Shown: one piece after another, positions 1 through 7,346 of the stretch
Position numbering within the stretch: the stretch's first letter is position 1
Layout of the letters: each line of letters starts with the position of its first letter
Assembly: GCA_023379805.1 (NCBI GenBank)
Contig: JAMCPI010000012.1
Coordinates: forward strand, 397,020-461,019
Length of the DNA stretch: 64,000 nucleotides
Direction of reading: 5' to 3'
From: Nitrososphaerota archaeon
Lineage (GTDB): Archaea > Thermoproteota > Nitrososphaeria > Nitrososphaerales > JACPRH01
Made by a program: the position numbers and the translations under genes
The notes under the pieces: generated by a model
Seen by the model: only the letters and a program-made list of their open reading frames with translations
What the model was told of the DNA's origin: nothing
Databases searched by the model: none

Positions 1-75
1 CGCGAGGGATGCGAATGTGATTAGTGCTGCAACCGCTACCGCGATTACTATTAACTCGGTTTTACTAACTGTCAT
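1..75 (-). CDS. N-terminus of a membrane or secreted protein (partial)
   Basis: A reading frame opens with ATG at 75 on the minus strand and runs off the left edge. The 25 visible residues begin MTVSKTELI and continue as an alanine/valine-rich hydrophobic helix, which fits a signal anchor or first membrane segment. It lies downstream of, and in the same direction as, the small membrane protein at 187-600 and the ArsR-type regulator. Function cannot be assigned from 25 residues. Confidence 0.55.
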   Translation of the reverse strand, partial: MTVSKTELIVIAVAVAALITFASLA

Positions 76-186
76 TATTATTTATCTGACCTCAGGCTTC
101 AGTATAGTTTGAAACAGTGTATGATAGTTGCCTGAAACAGTTTTTGAAACAGATTTCTCCAACAGTATCACCGTCAACTCTGTACA

Positions 187-600
187 CTAGCTGCTCCTCG
201 GCGGATACCATGTTAACCCGATTATGCCTGCTGTGAACATCAGGACTGAGCCGAGCATAAAGCCCCACATTGTAGGAAACGCGACGATAGAGATGATAAG
301 CACAAGTGTAGCACCACTCCTAATCTTACCGATATCAGAAGTATTCAGCCACATAGTTCCAAGAATCCCTAGTGCGATAACCAGTATTCCTAAAGCAGCT
401 GTCAAAGGTGCCCATCCGAACCCGTAGCCAAACCACGGGCCTCCACCCCCCATCATCATTCCAGGCCCCATCATGCCGAAGCCGTAGGGTGAACCGAAGA
501 TTGCTGCTGGAATCGTGTATAGGGCGCCGATACCTTGTAGCACCAAACCAATTACTGCGAGAGTGAACGCTGTTACTGGATGTGCTGCGTATTCGGACAT
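187..600 (-). CDS. Small polytopic membrane protein with Gly/Met-rich loop
   Basis: A 137-residue protein with about four hydrophobic segments. Between the first and second helices is an unusual loop rich in glycine, methionine and aromatic residues (GMMGPGMMMGGGGPWFGYGF). Methionine-rich loops can bind soft metals, but nothing else here shows metal transport. The gene starts 16 nt after the ArsR-type regulator stop codon on the same strand, so the two are probably cotranscribed and divergent from the sulfide oxidation genes. I do not recognise the family. Confidence 0.7.
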   Translation of the reverse strand: MSEYAAHPVTAFTLAVIGLVLQGIGALYTIPAAIFGSPYGFGMMGPGMMMGGGGPWFGYGFGWAPLTAALGILVIALGILGTMWLNTSDIGKIRSGATLVLIISIVAFPTMWGFMLGSVLMFTAGIIGLTWYPPRSS

Positions 601-616
601 ATCTCTTCTTCACCAC

Positions 617-940
617 TCACTCCCCGACTATCTTCGTGAGCTGCTCGGTCTCTTTGAGCTGCTCAAGAAGAACCTGCCTCATCAAATCGCATGCTTGAAT
701 AATCTTGGGGTTAGCGACTTTGTAGTAGATGTTGGTTCCCTCCTTCCTAGTGGCTACGACCCTTCTCTGCCTCAAAACGGCAAGATGTTGTGAAACGTTT
801 GCCTGTCTAAGCCCCAGTGCTTCTGCTAGCTGGTTAACGGTTTTCTCTCCATCGCGAAGAGCGCTGAGGATCTCTATACGCACCGCGCTTCCTAGCGTTC
901 GGCAGATTTCGGCGTGCATCTCAAAGATACGGTCAGACAT
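617..940 (-). CDS. ArsR-family winged-helix repressor, probably of the sulfide genes
   Basis: A 107-residue ArsR/SmtB-type regulator. The recognition helix region reads LRQANVSQHLAVLRQRRVV and is followed by a winged hairpin (TRKEGTNIYYKV). The ATG at 940 is preferred over an in-frame TTG six bases upstream because the TATA-like core of the palindrome at 955-970 lies about 26 nt upstream, implying a leaderless mRNA. Only two cysteines are present, C13 in the first helix and C84 in the C-terminal helix. Sulfide- and persulfide-sensing ArsR proteins (BigR/SqrR type) also use two cysteines. Gene context supports a sulfur response, but the ligand is inferred. Confidence 0.88.
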   Translation of the reverse strand: MSDRIFEMHAEICRTLGSAVRIEILSALRDGEKTVNQLAEALGLRQANVSQHLAVLRQRRVVATRKEGTNIYYKVANPKIIQACDLMRQVLLEQLKETEQLTKIVGE

Positions 941-954
941 CACCAATCAACAAT

Positions 955-970
955 ATTCATATATATGAAT
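955..970. promoter_or_regulatory. Palindromic operator overlapping the ArsR-gene TATA box
   Basis: A perfect 16-bp palindrome, ATTCATATATATGAAT, sits in the divergent promoter region. Its centre doubles as a TATA box positioned about 26 nt upstream of the regulator ATG at 940. A dimeric ArsR-family protein bound here would block TBP and autoregulate its own gene. Binding is inferred from symmetry and position. Confidence 0.65.
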
Positions 971-1032
971 GATATAAAAGGCTTTCTTAGATTTCGCCGC
1001 GGCGCCCTCCCCAAACCAGTTCATATTTCGAT

Positions 1033-1048
1033 ATGCATATATATGAAT
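1033..1048. promoter_or_regulatory. Second, near-identical operator in front of the SQR gene
   Basis: ATGCATATATATGAAT differs at a single position from the perfect palindrome at 955-970. It contains a TATA-like core about 59 nt upstream of the SQR start codon, giving a predicted leader of about 33 nt. Two matching sites between divergent genes suggest that one repressor controls both directions. Confidence 0.6.
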
Positions 1049-1099
1049 ATTATCCCATATTGATAGATAGGCAGGTAAGTAGGTAGGCGAATAGAACTA

Positions 1100-2260
1100 A
1101 TGAGCAAGGATGAAACTATTCTTATTTTGGGCGGAGGTGTTGGAGGGCTCGTTGCCTCCAATGTATTGAAGGAAAAACTTGGAGATCAGGCAACTGTAAG
1201 GCTTGTGGAGCGTAAAAAGCAGTTCCAGTTCCCACCATCATATCCTTGGCTAATGCTGGGTCAGAGAAAACCTGAACAGGTTCAGAAGGATTTGAGCCTT
1301 CTGAAGAAGAAGGGGATTGAGGTCATAACTGATGAGGTGGAGTCTATCAATATTGACGGTAAGGTCGTCAAGAGTAAAGAGAATGGTAAGCTGCCGTATG
1401 ACCATCTTATCATTGCGCTTGGTGCAGAATACTCTCTAGAAGCCATACCTGGGTTCAAGGAGCATGCCCACCACATCTATGATCTTGAGTCAGCCGTGAG
1501 GTTCAATGAAGCAGTTGAAAAGTTCGAGGGAGGAACTATCGCTATAGGTGTGTCGAGGACACCCTTCAAATGCCCTGCAGCGCCCTACGAAACTGCGCTT
1601 CTGCTCGACGACTACTACTCAAAGAAAGGTATGAGGGATAGAGTGAAGCTCGAGTTCTTCACACCCGAGGGCAGCCCAGTTCCATCTGTAGGCCCAGAGA
1701 TCGGGGGAAAGGTAGCTGAGTTCCTCAAATCAAAGAACATAAAGTATCACCCTAAGATCAAGGTTACCGAAATCAAGGCTGGAGAAGCTCGCTTCGAGAA
1801 CAATAGATCCATACCCTTTGATCTTCTCTTCTGTGTGCCGCCGCACAAAGCCCCCAAACCTGTAGTAGACGCCAAGTTAACGAATGAGACAGGTTGGATA
1901 CCTGTGAACCCGAGAACATTGGAGACCAAGCATAACGGAGTTTACGCTGTTGGAGACGTAACCAGCCTATCAACACCTAACGGTTATATGCCATTTCTTC
2001 CGAAGGCAGGGGTCTTCGCCCACGGCCAAGCAGAAGTTGTAGCAAACAACATTGCTACTGAGATCAAGGGAAGAGGAAAGATGAAGGAGTGGGATGGACA
2101 TGGCTCCTGTTTCCTAGAAGTGGGGCACGGTGAAAGCGCCTTTGTAAAAGGCAAGTTTCTTGCGGAACCCAAGCCCCAGATTGAGTTCCACATGCCTGGA
2201 AGAGTATGGCACATGCAGAAGGTTCTGTTCGAAAAATACTGGATGCGCCACTGGTTCTAG
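1100..2260 (+). CDS. sqr: Sulfide:quinone oxidoreductase-like flavoprotein
   Basis: A 386-residue FAD/NAD(P)-type disulfide oxidoreductase of the SQR/flavocytochrome c sulfide dehydrogenase group. Residues 7-16 form the FAD-binding GGGVGG loop. The second FAD motif, VYAVGDVTSL, is near 281-290. Cysteines are C158 (FKCPAAPYE, the usual SQR active-site context), C245 and C337 (GSCFLEVG). C158 and C337 are the likely redox pair. The extra N-terminal cysteine of classical type I SQR is not seen. The C-terminus (about 365-386) is amphipathic and aromatic, fitting monotopic membrane contact. It is followed by a DsrE-family gene and controlled from a shared divergent promoter, so sulfide oxidation to sulfane sulfur is the likely role. 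Confidence 0.82.
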   Translation: MSKDETILILGGGVGGLVASNVLKEKLGDQATVRLVERKKQFQFPPSYPWLMLGQRKPEQVQKDLSLLKKKGIEVITDEVESINIDGKVVKSKENGKLPYDHLIIALGAEYSLEAIPGFKEHAHHIYDLESAVRFNEAVEKFEGGTIAIGVSRTPFKCPAAPYETALLLDDYYSKKGMRDRVKLEFFTPEGSPVPSVGPEIGGKVAEFLKSKNIKYHPKIKVTEIKAGEARFENNRSIPFDLLFCVPPHKAPKPVVDAKLTNETGWIPVNPRTLETKHNGVYAVGDVTSLSTPNGYMPFLPKAGVFAHGQAEVVANNIATEIKGRGKMKEWDGHGSCFLEVGHGESAFVKGKFLAEPKPQIEFHMPGRVWHMQKVLFEKYWMRHWF

Positions 2261-2286
2261 GCAGTAACAACGAGGCGAAGTAGATA

Positions 2287-2616
2287 ATGAAAATCGGTAT
2301 AATTCTGAACACAAACGATCCTGAAACCGTTTGGAATACTTTCAGGTTCGGGGTTACATCCCTCACCAACAATCATCGGGTTAAGGTCTTCCTCCTCGGC
2401 AGAGGAGTGGAAGCAGAAGAGATTAGCAGCGATCAGTTTGATGTTAGAATGCAGATGATGCGCTTCCTGGATGCCGGAGGAGAAATTCTGGCCTGCGGAA
2501 CCTGCCTAAAGATAAGAAAGAAGAAGGAGAGCGAAGTAAAGATGTGCTCCATATCCACGATGCAGAGCCTGCTGGAAATCGTAGAGCTCTCAGACAAGAT
2601 CATCACCTTCTCCTGA
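2287..2616 (+). CDS. DsrE-family sulfur carrier protein
   Basis: A 109-residue DsrE/DsrF-like protein. It begins with the beta strand MKIGIILNT and carries the conserved cysteine region ACGTCLKIRK near 70-79, the usual site of sulfane sulfur binding. It starts 26 nt after the SQR stop codon, so the two are almost certainly cotranscribed. The likely job is to accept polysulfide or persulfide sulfur from SQR and pass it to cytoplasmic acceptors. The acceptor is not visible in this window. Confidence 0.8.
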   Translation: MKIGIILNTNDPETVWNTFRFGVTSLTNNHRVKVFLLGRGVEAEEISSDQFDVRMQMMRFLDAGGEILACGTCLKIRKKKESEVKMCSISTMQSLLEIVELSDKIITFS

Positions 2617-2781
2617 AACCGTTCAGGATAACGCTCACTTTTGGGCAACATCCGAACTTGCCCATGCATAAATTAACTAAACTGCTGCCTCAGACCCTCG
2701 TTTGCCCAACAAGGGCTGAAGTTATGGGTATCGGCTCCTAAATATCAAATTAAATCTAAACTATCATGTTCAGATATCATC

Positions 2782-4251
2782 CTATATGTCGAAGTATAGT
2801 TGGAATTCGTAGGGGTGTGTTCTTAGTGCTATTTGGTTGTGTTCGTTTGTGCCGTTCTCAATTATGTAGTCGATTGTGCTTTGTGGAAAGATTGTCTTTA
2901 GGAATGAGTGGTCGCTTCTGAGGCTTTCTGCGGCTTCTTTCAATGAGCCTGGTAGTTCCTGTATTCCGAGTTCGTGTCTTTTCTCTGGTGTGAGGTGGTA
3001 GATGTTTTCGTCTACTGGGTCTCCCGGGTCTAGTTTCTTCTTTATTCCGTCGAGGCCGGCCGCGGTCATTGCTGCGAAGCATAGGTAGGGGTTGCTTGAG
3101 GGATCAGGTGTTCTGTACTCTAATCGTTTTCTTGCCGCTGTTTTCTGGCCTTTCTCGTAGCAGGGGACTCTGATGTTGGCTGATCTGTTTCTTCTGCTCC
3201 AAGCTATATAGACCGGCGCTTCGTAGCCTGGGACTAGTCTGCGGTAGGAGTTTGTGGTGGGGTTAGTTATCGCGGCCATTGCCCTCGCGTGAGCCATAAG
3301 GCCTCCTGCGAAGTATCGTCCAAGCTGACTTAGCTCTGCGTGAGGATCGCTACCGTCATAGAAGAGCGGATTACCGCCTTTCCATAGGCTGACGTGCACA
3401 TGCATTCCTGAGGCGTTGTCCATGAAGACCGGTTTCGGCATAAAGGTTGCCACCATACCTCTGGTATACGCCACGTTCTTGACTATCATCTTGTAAGTGA
3501 CGACGTTGTCTGCGGTGCTCGTCAAGGTGTCTCTTAACATGTCGATTTCGCACTGCCCTGCTGTAGCCACCTCATGGTGGTGAGCATCCGTGACGATGTT
3601 GAAGTTCTTCTCCATAACTGAGCAGCATTCGCTTCTAAACTCCATTAAGGTGTCCTGCGGCGGAACTGGGAAGTAGCCTTCCTTGAACCTAATCGGATAG
3701 TTTGTCCCGGTAGTGTTCCACGCCGCTTCCTTAGACTCTATTTTGTATGATTGGCCTTGATAGGGGTTGTGAACATCCCAATAGACCTTATCGAAGACAA
3801 AGAACTCAAGCTCAGGACCCCAGTAAGACAAATCATAGCCCTGCTTAGTAATCTCAGCCTCGGCTTTCTGCGCAATCGCCCTCGGATCGTTGGCGAACCG
3901 TCCTTGACCGAAGCCCCAGTGCACATCACAAATCATTCTAGCCGTCTTGTAGTTATCTGGGAGCCAAGGCATTACTGCAAAGGTCGATGGGTCAGGTACA
4001 AGCACAAGATCAGACTCGTAGATTTCGGTGAACCCCCTGATGGAGGATCCGTCGAGCTTCGGGATTCCTTTCGTGAAGGTGTCCTCTTCAATACTGTGCC
4101 AAGGCATAGTGACATGCTGTAGTCTGCCGGGAATATCGGTGAATTCAAGATCAACGAATTCGACCTTCTCATTCTTTATCATGTCAACAGCTTCGACCGG
4201 AGTAATCTTCAACGGCTCGATTTGTCCTTGTACACTTCTCTGAAATCCCAT
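2782..4251 (-). CDS. glnA: Glutamine synthetase type I, first paralogue
   Basis: A 489-residue GS-I making glutamine from glutamate, ammonia and ATP. Visible motifs include GPELEFFVFD (metal site), HHHEVATAGQCEID, SGMHVHVSLW and VPGYEAPVYIAWSRRNRS, then YRTPDPSSNPYLCF. The longest frame would begin at 4275, but that codon lies inside the TATA box at 4275-4282. ATG at 4251 lies at the predicted transcription start, so the mRNA is probably leaderless. The length is above the usual 440 or so because of a longer C-terminal part. No classical Tyr adenylylation motif is seen. It is divergent from a second glnA at 4641. Confidence 0.93.
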   Translation of the reverse strand: MGFQRSVQGQIEPLKITPVEAVDMIKNEKVEFVDLEFTDIPGRLQHVTMPWHSIEEDTFTKGIPKLDGSSIRGFTEIYESDLVLVPDPSTFAVMPWLPDNYKTARMICDVHWGFGQGRFANDPRAIAQKAEAEITKQGYDLSYWGPELEFFVFDKVYWDVHNPYQGQSYKIESKEAAWNTTGTNYPIRFKEGYFPVPPQDTLMEFRSECCSVMEKNFNIVTDAHHHEVATAGQCEIDMLRDTLTSTADNVVTYKMIVKNVAYTRGMVATFMPKPVFMDNASGMHVHVSLWKGGNPLFYDGSDPHAELSQLGRYFAGGLMAHARAMAAITNPTTNSYRRLVPGYEAPVYIAWSRRNRSANIRVPCYEKGQKTAARKRLEYRTPDPSSNPYLCFAAMTAAGLDGIKKKLDPGDPVDENIYHLTPEKRHELGIQELPGSLKEAAESLRSDHSFLKTIFPQSTIDYIIENGTNEHNQIALRTHPYEFQLYFDI

Positions 4252-4274
4252 AACTCCACACGTCAAAACGCACA

Positions 4275-4282
4275 TTTATATA
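4275..4282 (-). promoter_or_regulatory. TATA box of the first glnA
   Basis: TTTATATA on the plus strand reads TATATAAA on the coding strand. Its centre is about 27 nt upstream of ATG 4251, placing transcription start at or next to the start codon. This site decides the start chosen for the gene. Confidence 0.7.
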
Positions 4283-4553
4283 CTTTATTCAAAAAATAAT
4301 GGACAAGTGTACAAAAGCACCTCCAGAGTCACAGTTGTTTGTTCACAAGCAACCCGCAAAGCGCCACCCGAACCCGACGTGAACTGATCATTTCACTGGT
4401 AAAACCTCCCTGAAAACATAAAGACCATAACAACGCTCTTACACCAGTTCTAAATTCAATCGAAGATGTGAAAAAGTGTCGAATCGTAAAGCCGATTTAT
4501 GGGCGTTTGCATACAGTCAAGATATATATCAGCGCATATTGAGGGCTATTACC
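4283..4553. other. Intergenic region between divergent glnA genes
   Basis: About 270 bases without a convincing gene. The left end carries the promoter of the first glnA. A TATA-like run at 4520-4529 (GATATATATC) points right, about 29 nt upstream of the small ORF at 4554. No other symmetrical operator is obvious by eye. Confidence 0.5.
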
Positions 4554-4640
4554 ATGCCTGCTATGAACCGCGAAAAATGTGAGACAATTATTATCCGGTC
4601 TTCCGGTCTAGAAACCAAGCTCAGTGGAGTTGTAGCGTAG
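4554..4640 (+). CDS. Putative 28-residue leader ORF abutting glnA
   Basis: ATG at 4554 opens 28 codons ending in TAG at 4638-4640, immediately followed by the ATG of glnA at 4641. The peptide is MPAMNREKCETIIIRSS followed by 11 more residues. The TATA-like sequence at 4520-4529 places transcription start near 4551, making this ORF leaderless and the first thing translated. Zero-base spacing would couple its translation to glnA. It may be a leader peptide or simply a chance ORF in the 5' leader; no homologue is recognised. Confidence 0.4.
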   Translation: MPAMNREKCETIIIRSSGLETKLSGVVA

Positions 4641-5978
4641 ATGAGCGAAGAGCTATCCAGAAGCGTCCTGAAAGATGTTCAGGAGCGCGGAATCTCATTC
4701 GTCAACCTTCAGTTCACCGATATTCATGGCGGATTAAAATCAACTACTATCCCCGCTGCTCAGCTTGAGGACTCGCTGAACATCGGAACATGGTTTGACG
4801 GCTCATCAATAGCCGGTTTCACTCGTATCTACGAGTCTGATATGTATCTGCGCCCTGACCCAGCCACCTACGCGGTTATTCCGTGGGAGACTGAAGTGGC
4901 CAGGATTATCTGCGATGTCTACATGCCTGACGGCAAGCCGTTCGAAGGAGATCCTCGCTACATTCTGAAACGGGCTTTGAAGAACGCATCGGACATGGGC
5001 TTTGAGTACAACACAGGACCTGAACTGGAGTTCTTCCTATTCCAGCCGAGAAACGGATCATCCAATCTTTCACCAGTTCCCCATGATGTCGCGTCATACT
5101 TCGACTTCTCACCTCAGGACAAAGCCTCCCATGTAAGAGAGAACATCATCAAGGCACTAGGTGCCTTCGGCATGACCGTCGAGATGGGTCACCACGAAGT
5201 GGCCTTCGGTCAGCACGAAATCGACTTCCGCTACAGCGGTGCCTTGAGAACAGCGGATAACGCGATAACTCTCAAACACACCGTCAAAGCTGTCGCGAAT
5301 AAGCATGATATTTACGCAACCTTCATGCCGAAACCGGTCTTCGGAATAAACGGCTCCGGAATGCACGTCCACCAGAGCTTCTTCAACAGCAAAGGTGATA
5401 ACGCGTTCTTCGACCGCAACGACGAGTACAAGCTATCCAAGGTTGCGAAGAGCTTCATCGCAGGCCAACTTGCACACGTAAAAGAAATGAGCGCAGTACT
5501 CGCCCCAACCGTCAACTCATACAAACGGCTCGTCCCAGGCTACGAAGCCCCAGTATACATCTCATGGGCTAGAAAGAACCGCTCAGCACTAATCCGAGTA
5601 CCCTCATACTCTCCAGGAAGAGAGAAGGCAACACGCGCAGAGCTAAGATGCCCCGACCCTAGCTGCAACCCCTACCTAGCCTTCGCAGTGATGCTGACAG
5701 CAGGTCTAGACGGAGTGAAGAACAACATGACACCCCCAGCACCGGTGGAAGAGGACCTTTACGAGTTCGACGACAAACGACTAAAGGAACTCTACATAGA
5801 CACACTCCCAGGATCACTCCACGAAGCCATCACTCAGATGCAGCAGAGCAAGCTAATGAAAGAAGCCCTCGGCAAACACACCTACGAAGAGTACACCAAC
5901 GCAAAGCTAGCTGAGTGGGACGACTACCGCATCAGAGTCACCGACTGGGAGCTCAGACGCTACCTAGACATCCTATAA
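4641..5978 (+). CDS. glnA: Glutamine synthetase type I, second paralogue
   Basis: A 445-residue GS-I of standard length. Motifs in order: NTGPELEFFLF, GHHEVAFGQHEID, NGSGMHVHQSF, VPGYEAPVYISWARKNRS and CPDPSCNPYLAF, which together hold the metal, glutamate and ATP ligands. It is followed after 222 bp by the three-gene glutamate synthase operon, so it is the likely partner in the GS-GOGAT cycle, while the longer divergent paralogue may serve another nitrogen condition. Codon use looks like that of the neighbouring glt genes. Confidence 0.94.
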   Translation: MSEELSRSVLKDVQERGISFVNLQFTDIHGGLKSTTIPAAQLEDSLNIGTWFDGSSIAGFTRIYESDMYLRPDPATYAVIPWETEVARIICDVYMPDGKPFEGDPRYILKRALKNASDMGFEYNTGPELEFFLFQPRNGSSNLSPVPHDVASYFDFSPQDKASHVRENIIKALGAFGMTVEMGHHEVAFGQHEIDFRYSGALRTADNAITLKHTVKAVANKHDIYATFMPKPVFGINGSGMHVHQSFFNSKGDNAFFDRNDEYKLSKVAKSFIAGQLAHVKEMSAVLAPTVNSYKRLVPGYEAPVYISWARKNRSALIRVPSYSPGREKATRAELRCPDPSCNPYLAFAVMLTAGLDGVKNNMTPPAPVEEDLYEFDDKRLKELYIDTLPGSLHEAITQMQQSKLMKEALGKHTYEEYTNAKLAEWDDYRIRVTDWELRRYLDIL

Positions 5979-5991
5979 TCAGATCTGAGAA

Positions 5992-6033
5992 AGGCTGGGC
6001 TACGTTAAGAAGCTCCAGCCTATGCTCTTCTTT
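5992..6033 (+). terminator. Hairpin and T-rich tract after glnA
   Basis: AGGCTGG (5992-5998) pairs with CCAGCCT (6015-6021), a 7-bp stem, followed by the T/C-rich sequence CTCTTCTTTATC. It lies 14 nt past the glnA stop codon. Archaeal terminators depend mainly on T-tracts, so the hairpin may be incidental. Confidence 0.45.
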
Positions 6034-6159
6034 ATCTGAAATTTAGTATATTTCCCTGTTGCTGCTTTTCTGTAAAAGTAGTCTTTGCAGTGCATGTCGA
6101 TCCAATTGTTGACTCTTTGCCGCATATTTGGCATAAATGTGACAAATGAGATGGACAAA

Positions 6160-6169
6160 CTATATATTC
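6160..6169 (+). promoter_or_regulatory. TATA box of the glutamate synthase operon
   Basis: CTATATATTC is centred about 36 nt upstream of the ATG at 6201. Predicted transcription start is near 6191, leaving a leader of about ten bases. Confidence 0.55.
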
Positions 6170-6200
6170 ATAGCAGTTATTCTAGCTTGATGACCTAAAC

Positions 6201-7346
6201 ATGAGAACGCCTATCGGCGTAAAGGGGCGCAACAACCCTTACGACGACGACAAAGTCATTGATGCCTGCTCAATCTTCGGCATGATGGATCAGCAAGGAA
6301 GATCCATGGCGGGACGCGATGTTGTCGAAGCTATGACGAACATGAATGAGCGGACAAACGGTCTAGGCTCAGGTTACGCTGTTTACGGGCTTTACCCTAA
6401 GCGTCGTGACCAGTATGTGCTTCACGTAATGTATGACGACAGGAAGGCGTTGGAGTGGGGATCCAAATTTATTGACTCTGAGTTCAAGATTGTTCAGGAT
6501 GAGGAGATACCGATGGATCGGAGCTGCTGCAAAGCGGATGCCCCGATTATGTGGCGATACTTTGTAGACGTGGACTCTGAGAGGCTGAACGGAACCGGTG
6601 AAGAGGATTACGTGGTTCAAAGAGTCTTCTCAATCAACACCTCGGAGAAAGGGGCCTATGTGGTTTCAAGCGGCAAAGACATGGGTGTCTTCAAAGGAGT
6701 CGGCTGGCCGCAGGAGATAGCTGATACTTTCCACTTGGACGAGTACCGTGGGTATCTTTGGACATCTCACGGCCGCTTCCCAACGAACACACCGGGTTGG
6801 TGGGGCGGAGCACACCCGTTCTCTTTACTGGATACTTCAATTGTCCATAACGGCGAAATTTCGTCCTACGGTACGAACCGGCGTTTCCTAGAGATGCTCG
6901 GCTACCAATGCACCTTCCAAACTGACACTGAGATCTTCTCGCTTGCCCTAGACTACTTGATGCGGCGCCGGAAGCTACCGGTGGAGATTATCGCAAACAT
7001 CTTTGCACCCCCGTTGTGGAAAGATATTGATGCGATGCCTCCTCAGCAGCGTAACCTTCTCCGTAGCCTCAGAATGGTGTACGGCGGTCTATTGATGAAC
7101 GGGCCGTTCTCCATAATCTTCGCTAAACACGGCTTAATGGTCGGGCTTACTGATAGGATTAAGCTGCGGCCTCTGATTGCTGCTAAGAAGAAGGATGTCT
7201 TCTTCATCTCATCAGAGGAGTCTGCGATTAGATGCGTCCAGCCTGATCTGGACAAGGTGTGGCATCCTCGAGGCGGCGAACCCGTTGTGGCTAGCTGCGT
7301 CAACATTCACGCCTCAACCAACCCTGTCTTAGTGATGTCCTCTTGA
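6201..7346 (+). CDS. Glutamate synthase, glutamine amidotransferase subunit
   Basis: A 381-residue class II (Ntn-hydrolase) amidotransferase corresponding to the N-terminal domain of bacterial GltB. The expected nucleophile is C23 in ACSIFGMMD. It follows a 22-residue stretch that is probably removed as a propeptide. HNGEISSYGTN matches the conserved class II motif that binds glutamine. It releases ammonia from glutamine for the FMN subunit encoded next. The TGA stop overlaps the TTG start of the next gene, indicating an operon with coupled translation. Confidence 0.9.
   Translation: MRTPIGVKGRNNPYDDDKVIDACSIFGMMDQQGRSMAGRDVVEAMTNMNERTNGLGSGYAVYGLYPKRRDQYVLHVMYDDRKALEWGSKFIDSEFKIVQDEEIPMDRSCCKADAPIMWRYFVDVDSERLNGTGEEDYVVQRVFSINTSEKGAYVVSSGKDMGVFKGVGWPQEIADTFHLDEYRGYLWTSHGRFPTNTPGWWGGAHPFSLLDTSIVHNGEISSYGTNRRFLEMLGYQCTFQTDTEIFSLALDYLMRRRKLPVEIIANIFAPPLWKDIDAMPPQQRNLLRSLRMVYGGLLMNGPFSIIFAKHGLMVGLTDRIKLRPLIAAKKKDVFFISSEESAIRCVQPDLDKVWHPRGGEPVVASCVNIHASTNPVLVMSS

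Noticed and set aside
2544..2741. Small plus-strand ORF overlapping the dsrE gene
   Set aside because: It is in a shadow frame, lacks a promoter and has no domain-like pattern.
2617..2781. TTGGGCAA/TTGCCCAA inverted repeat downstream of dsrE as a regulatory site
   Set aside because: The arms are separated by a long spacer and lie in a convergent intergenic region without promoters; probably incidental.
4252..4275. Longer start (ATG 4275) for the first glutamine synthetase
   Set aside because: The codon is inside the TATA box, so it would not be in the transcript. ATG 4251 fits a leaderless mRNA.
4638..4640. TAG before glnA as a recoded (pyrrolysine) codon giving a longer glutamine synthetase
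   Set aside because: No pyl genes are visible, and the conserved protein begins at the ATG right after it.
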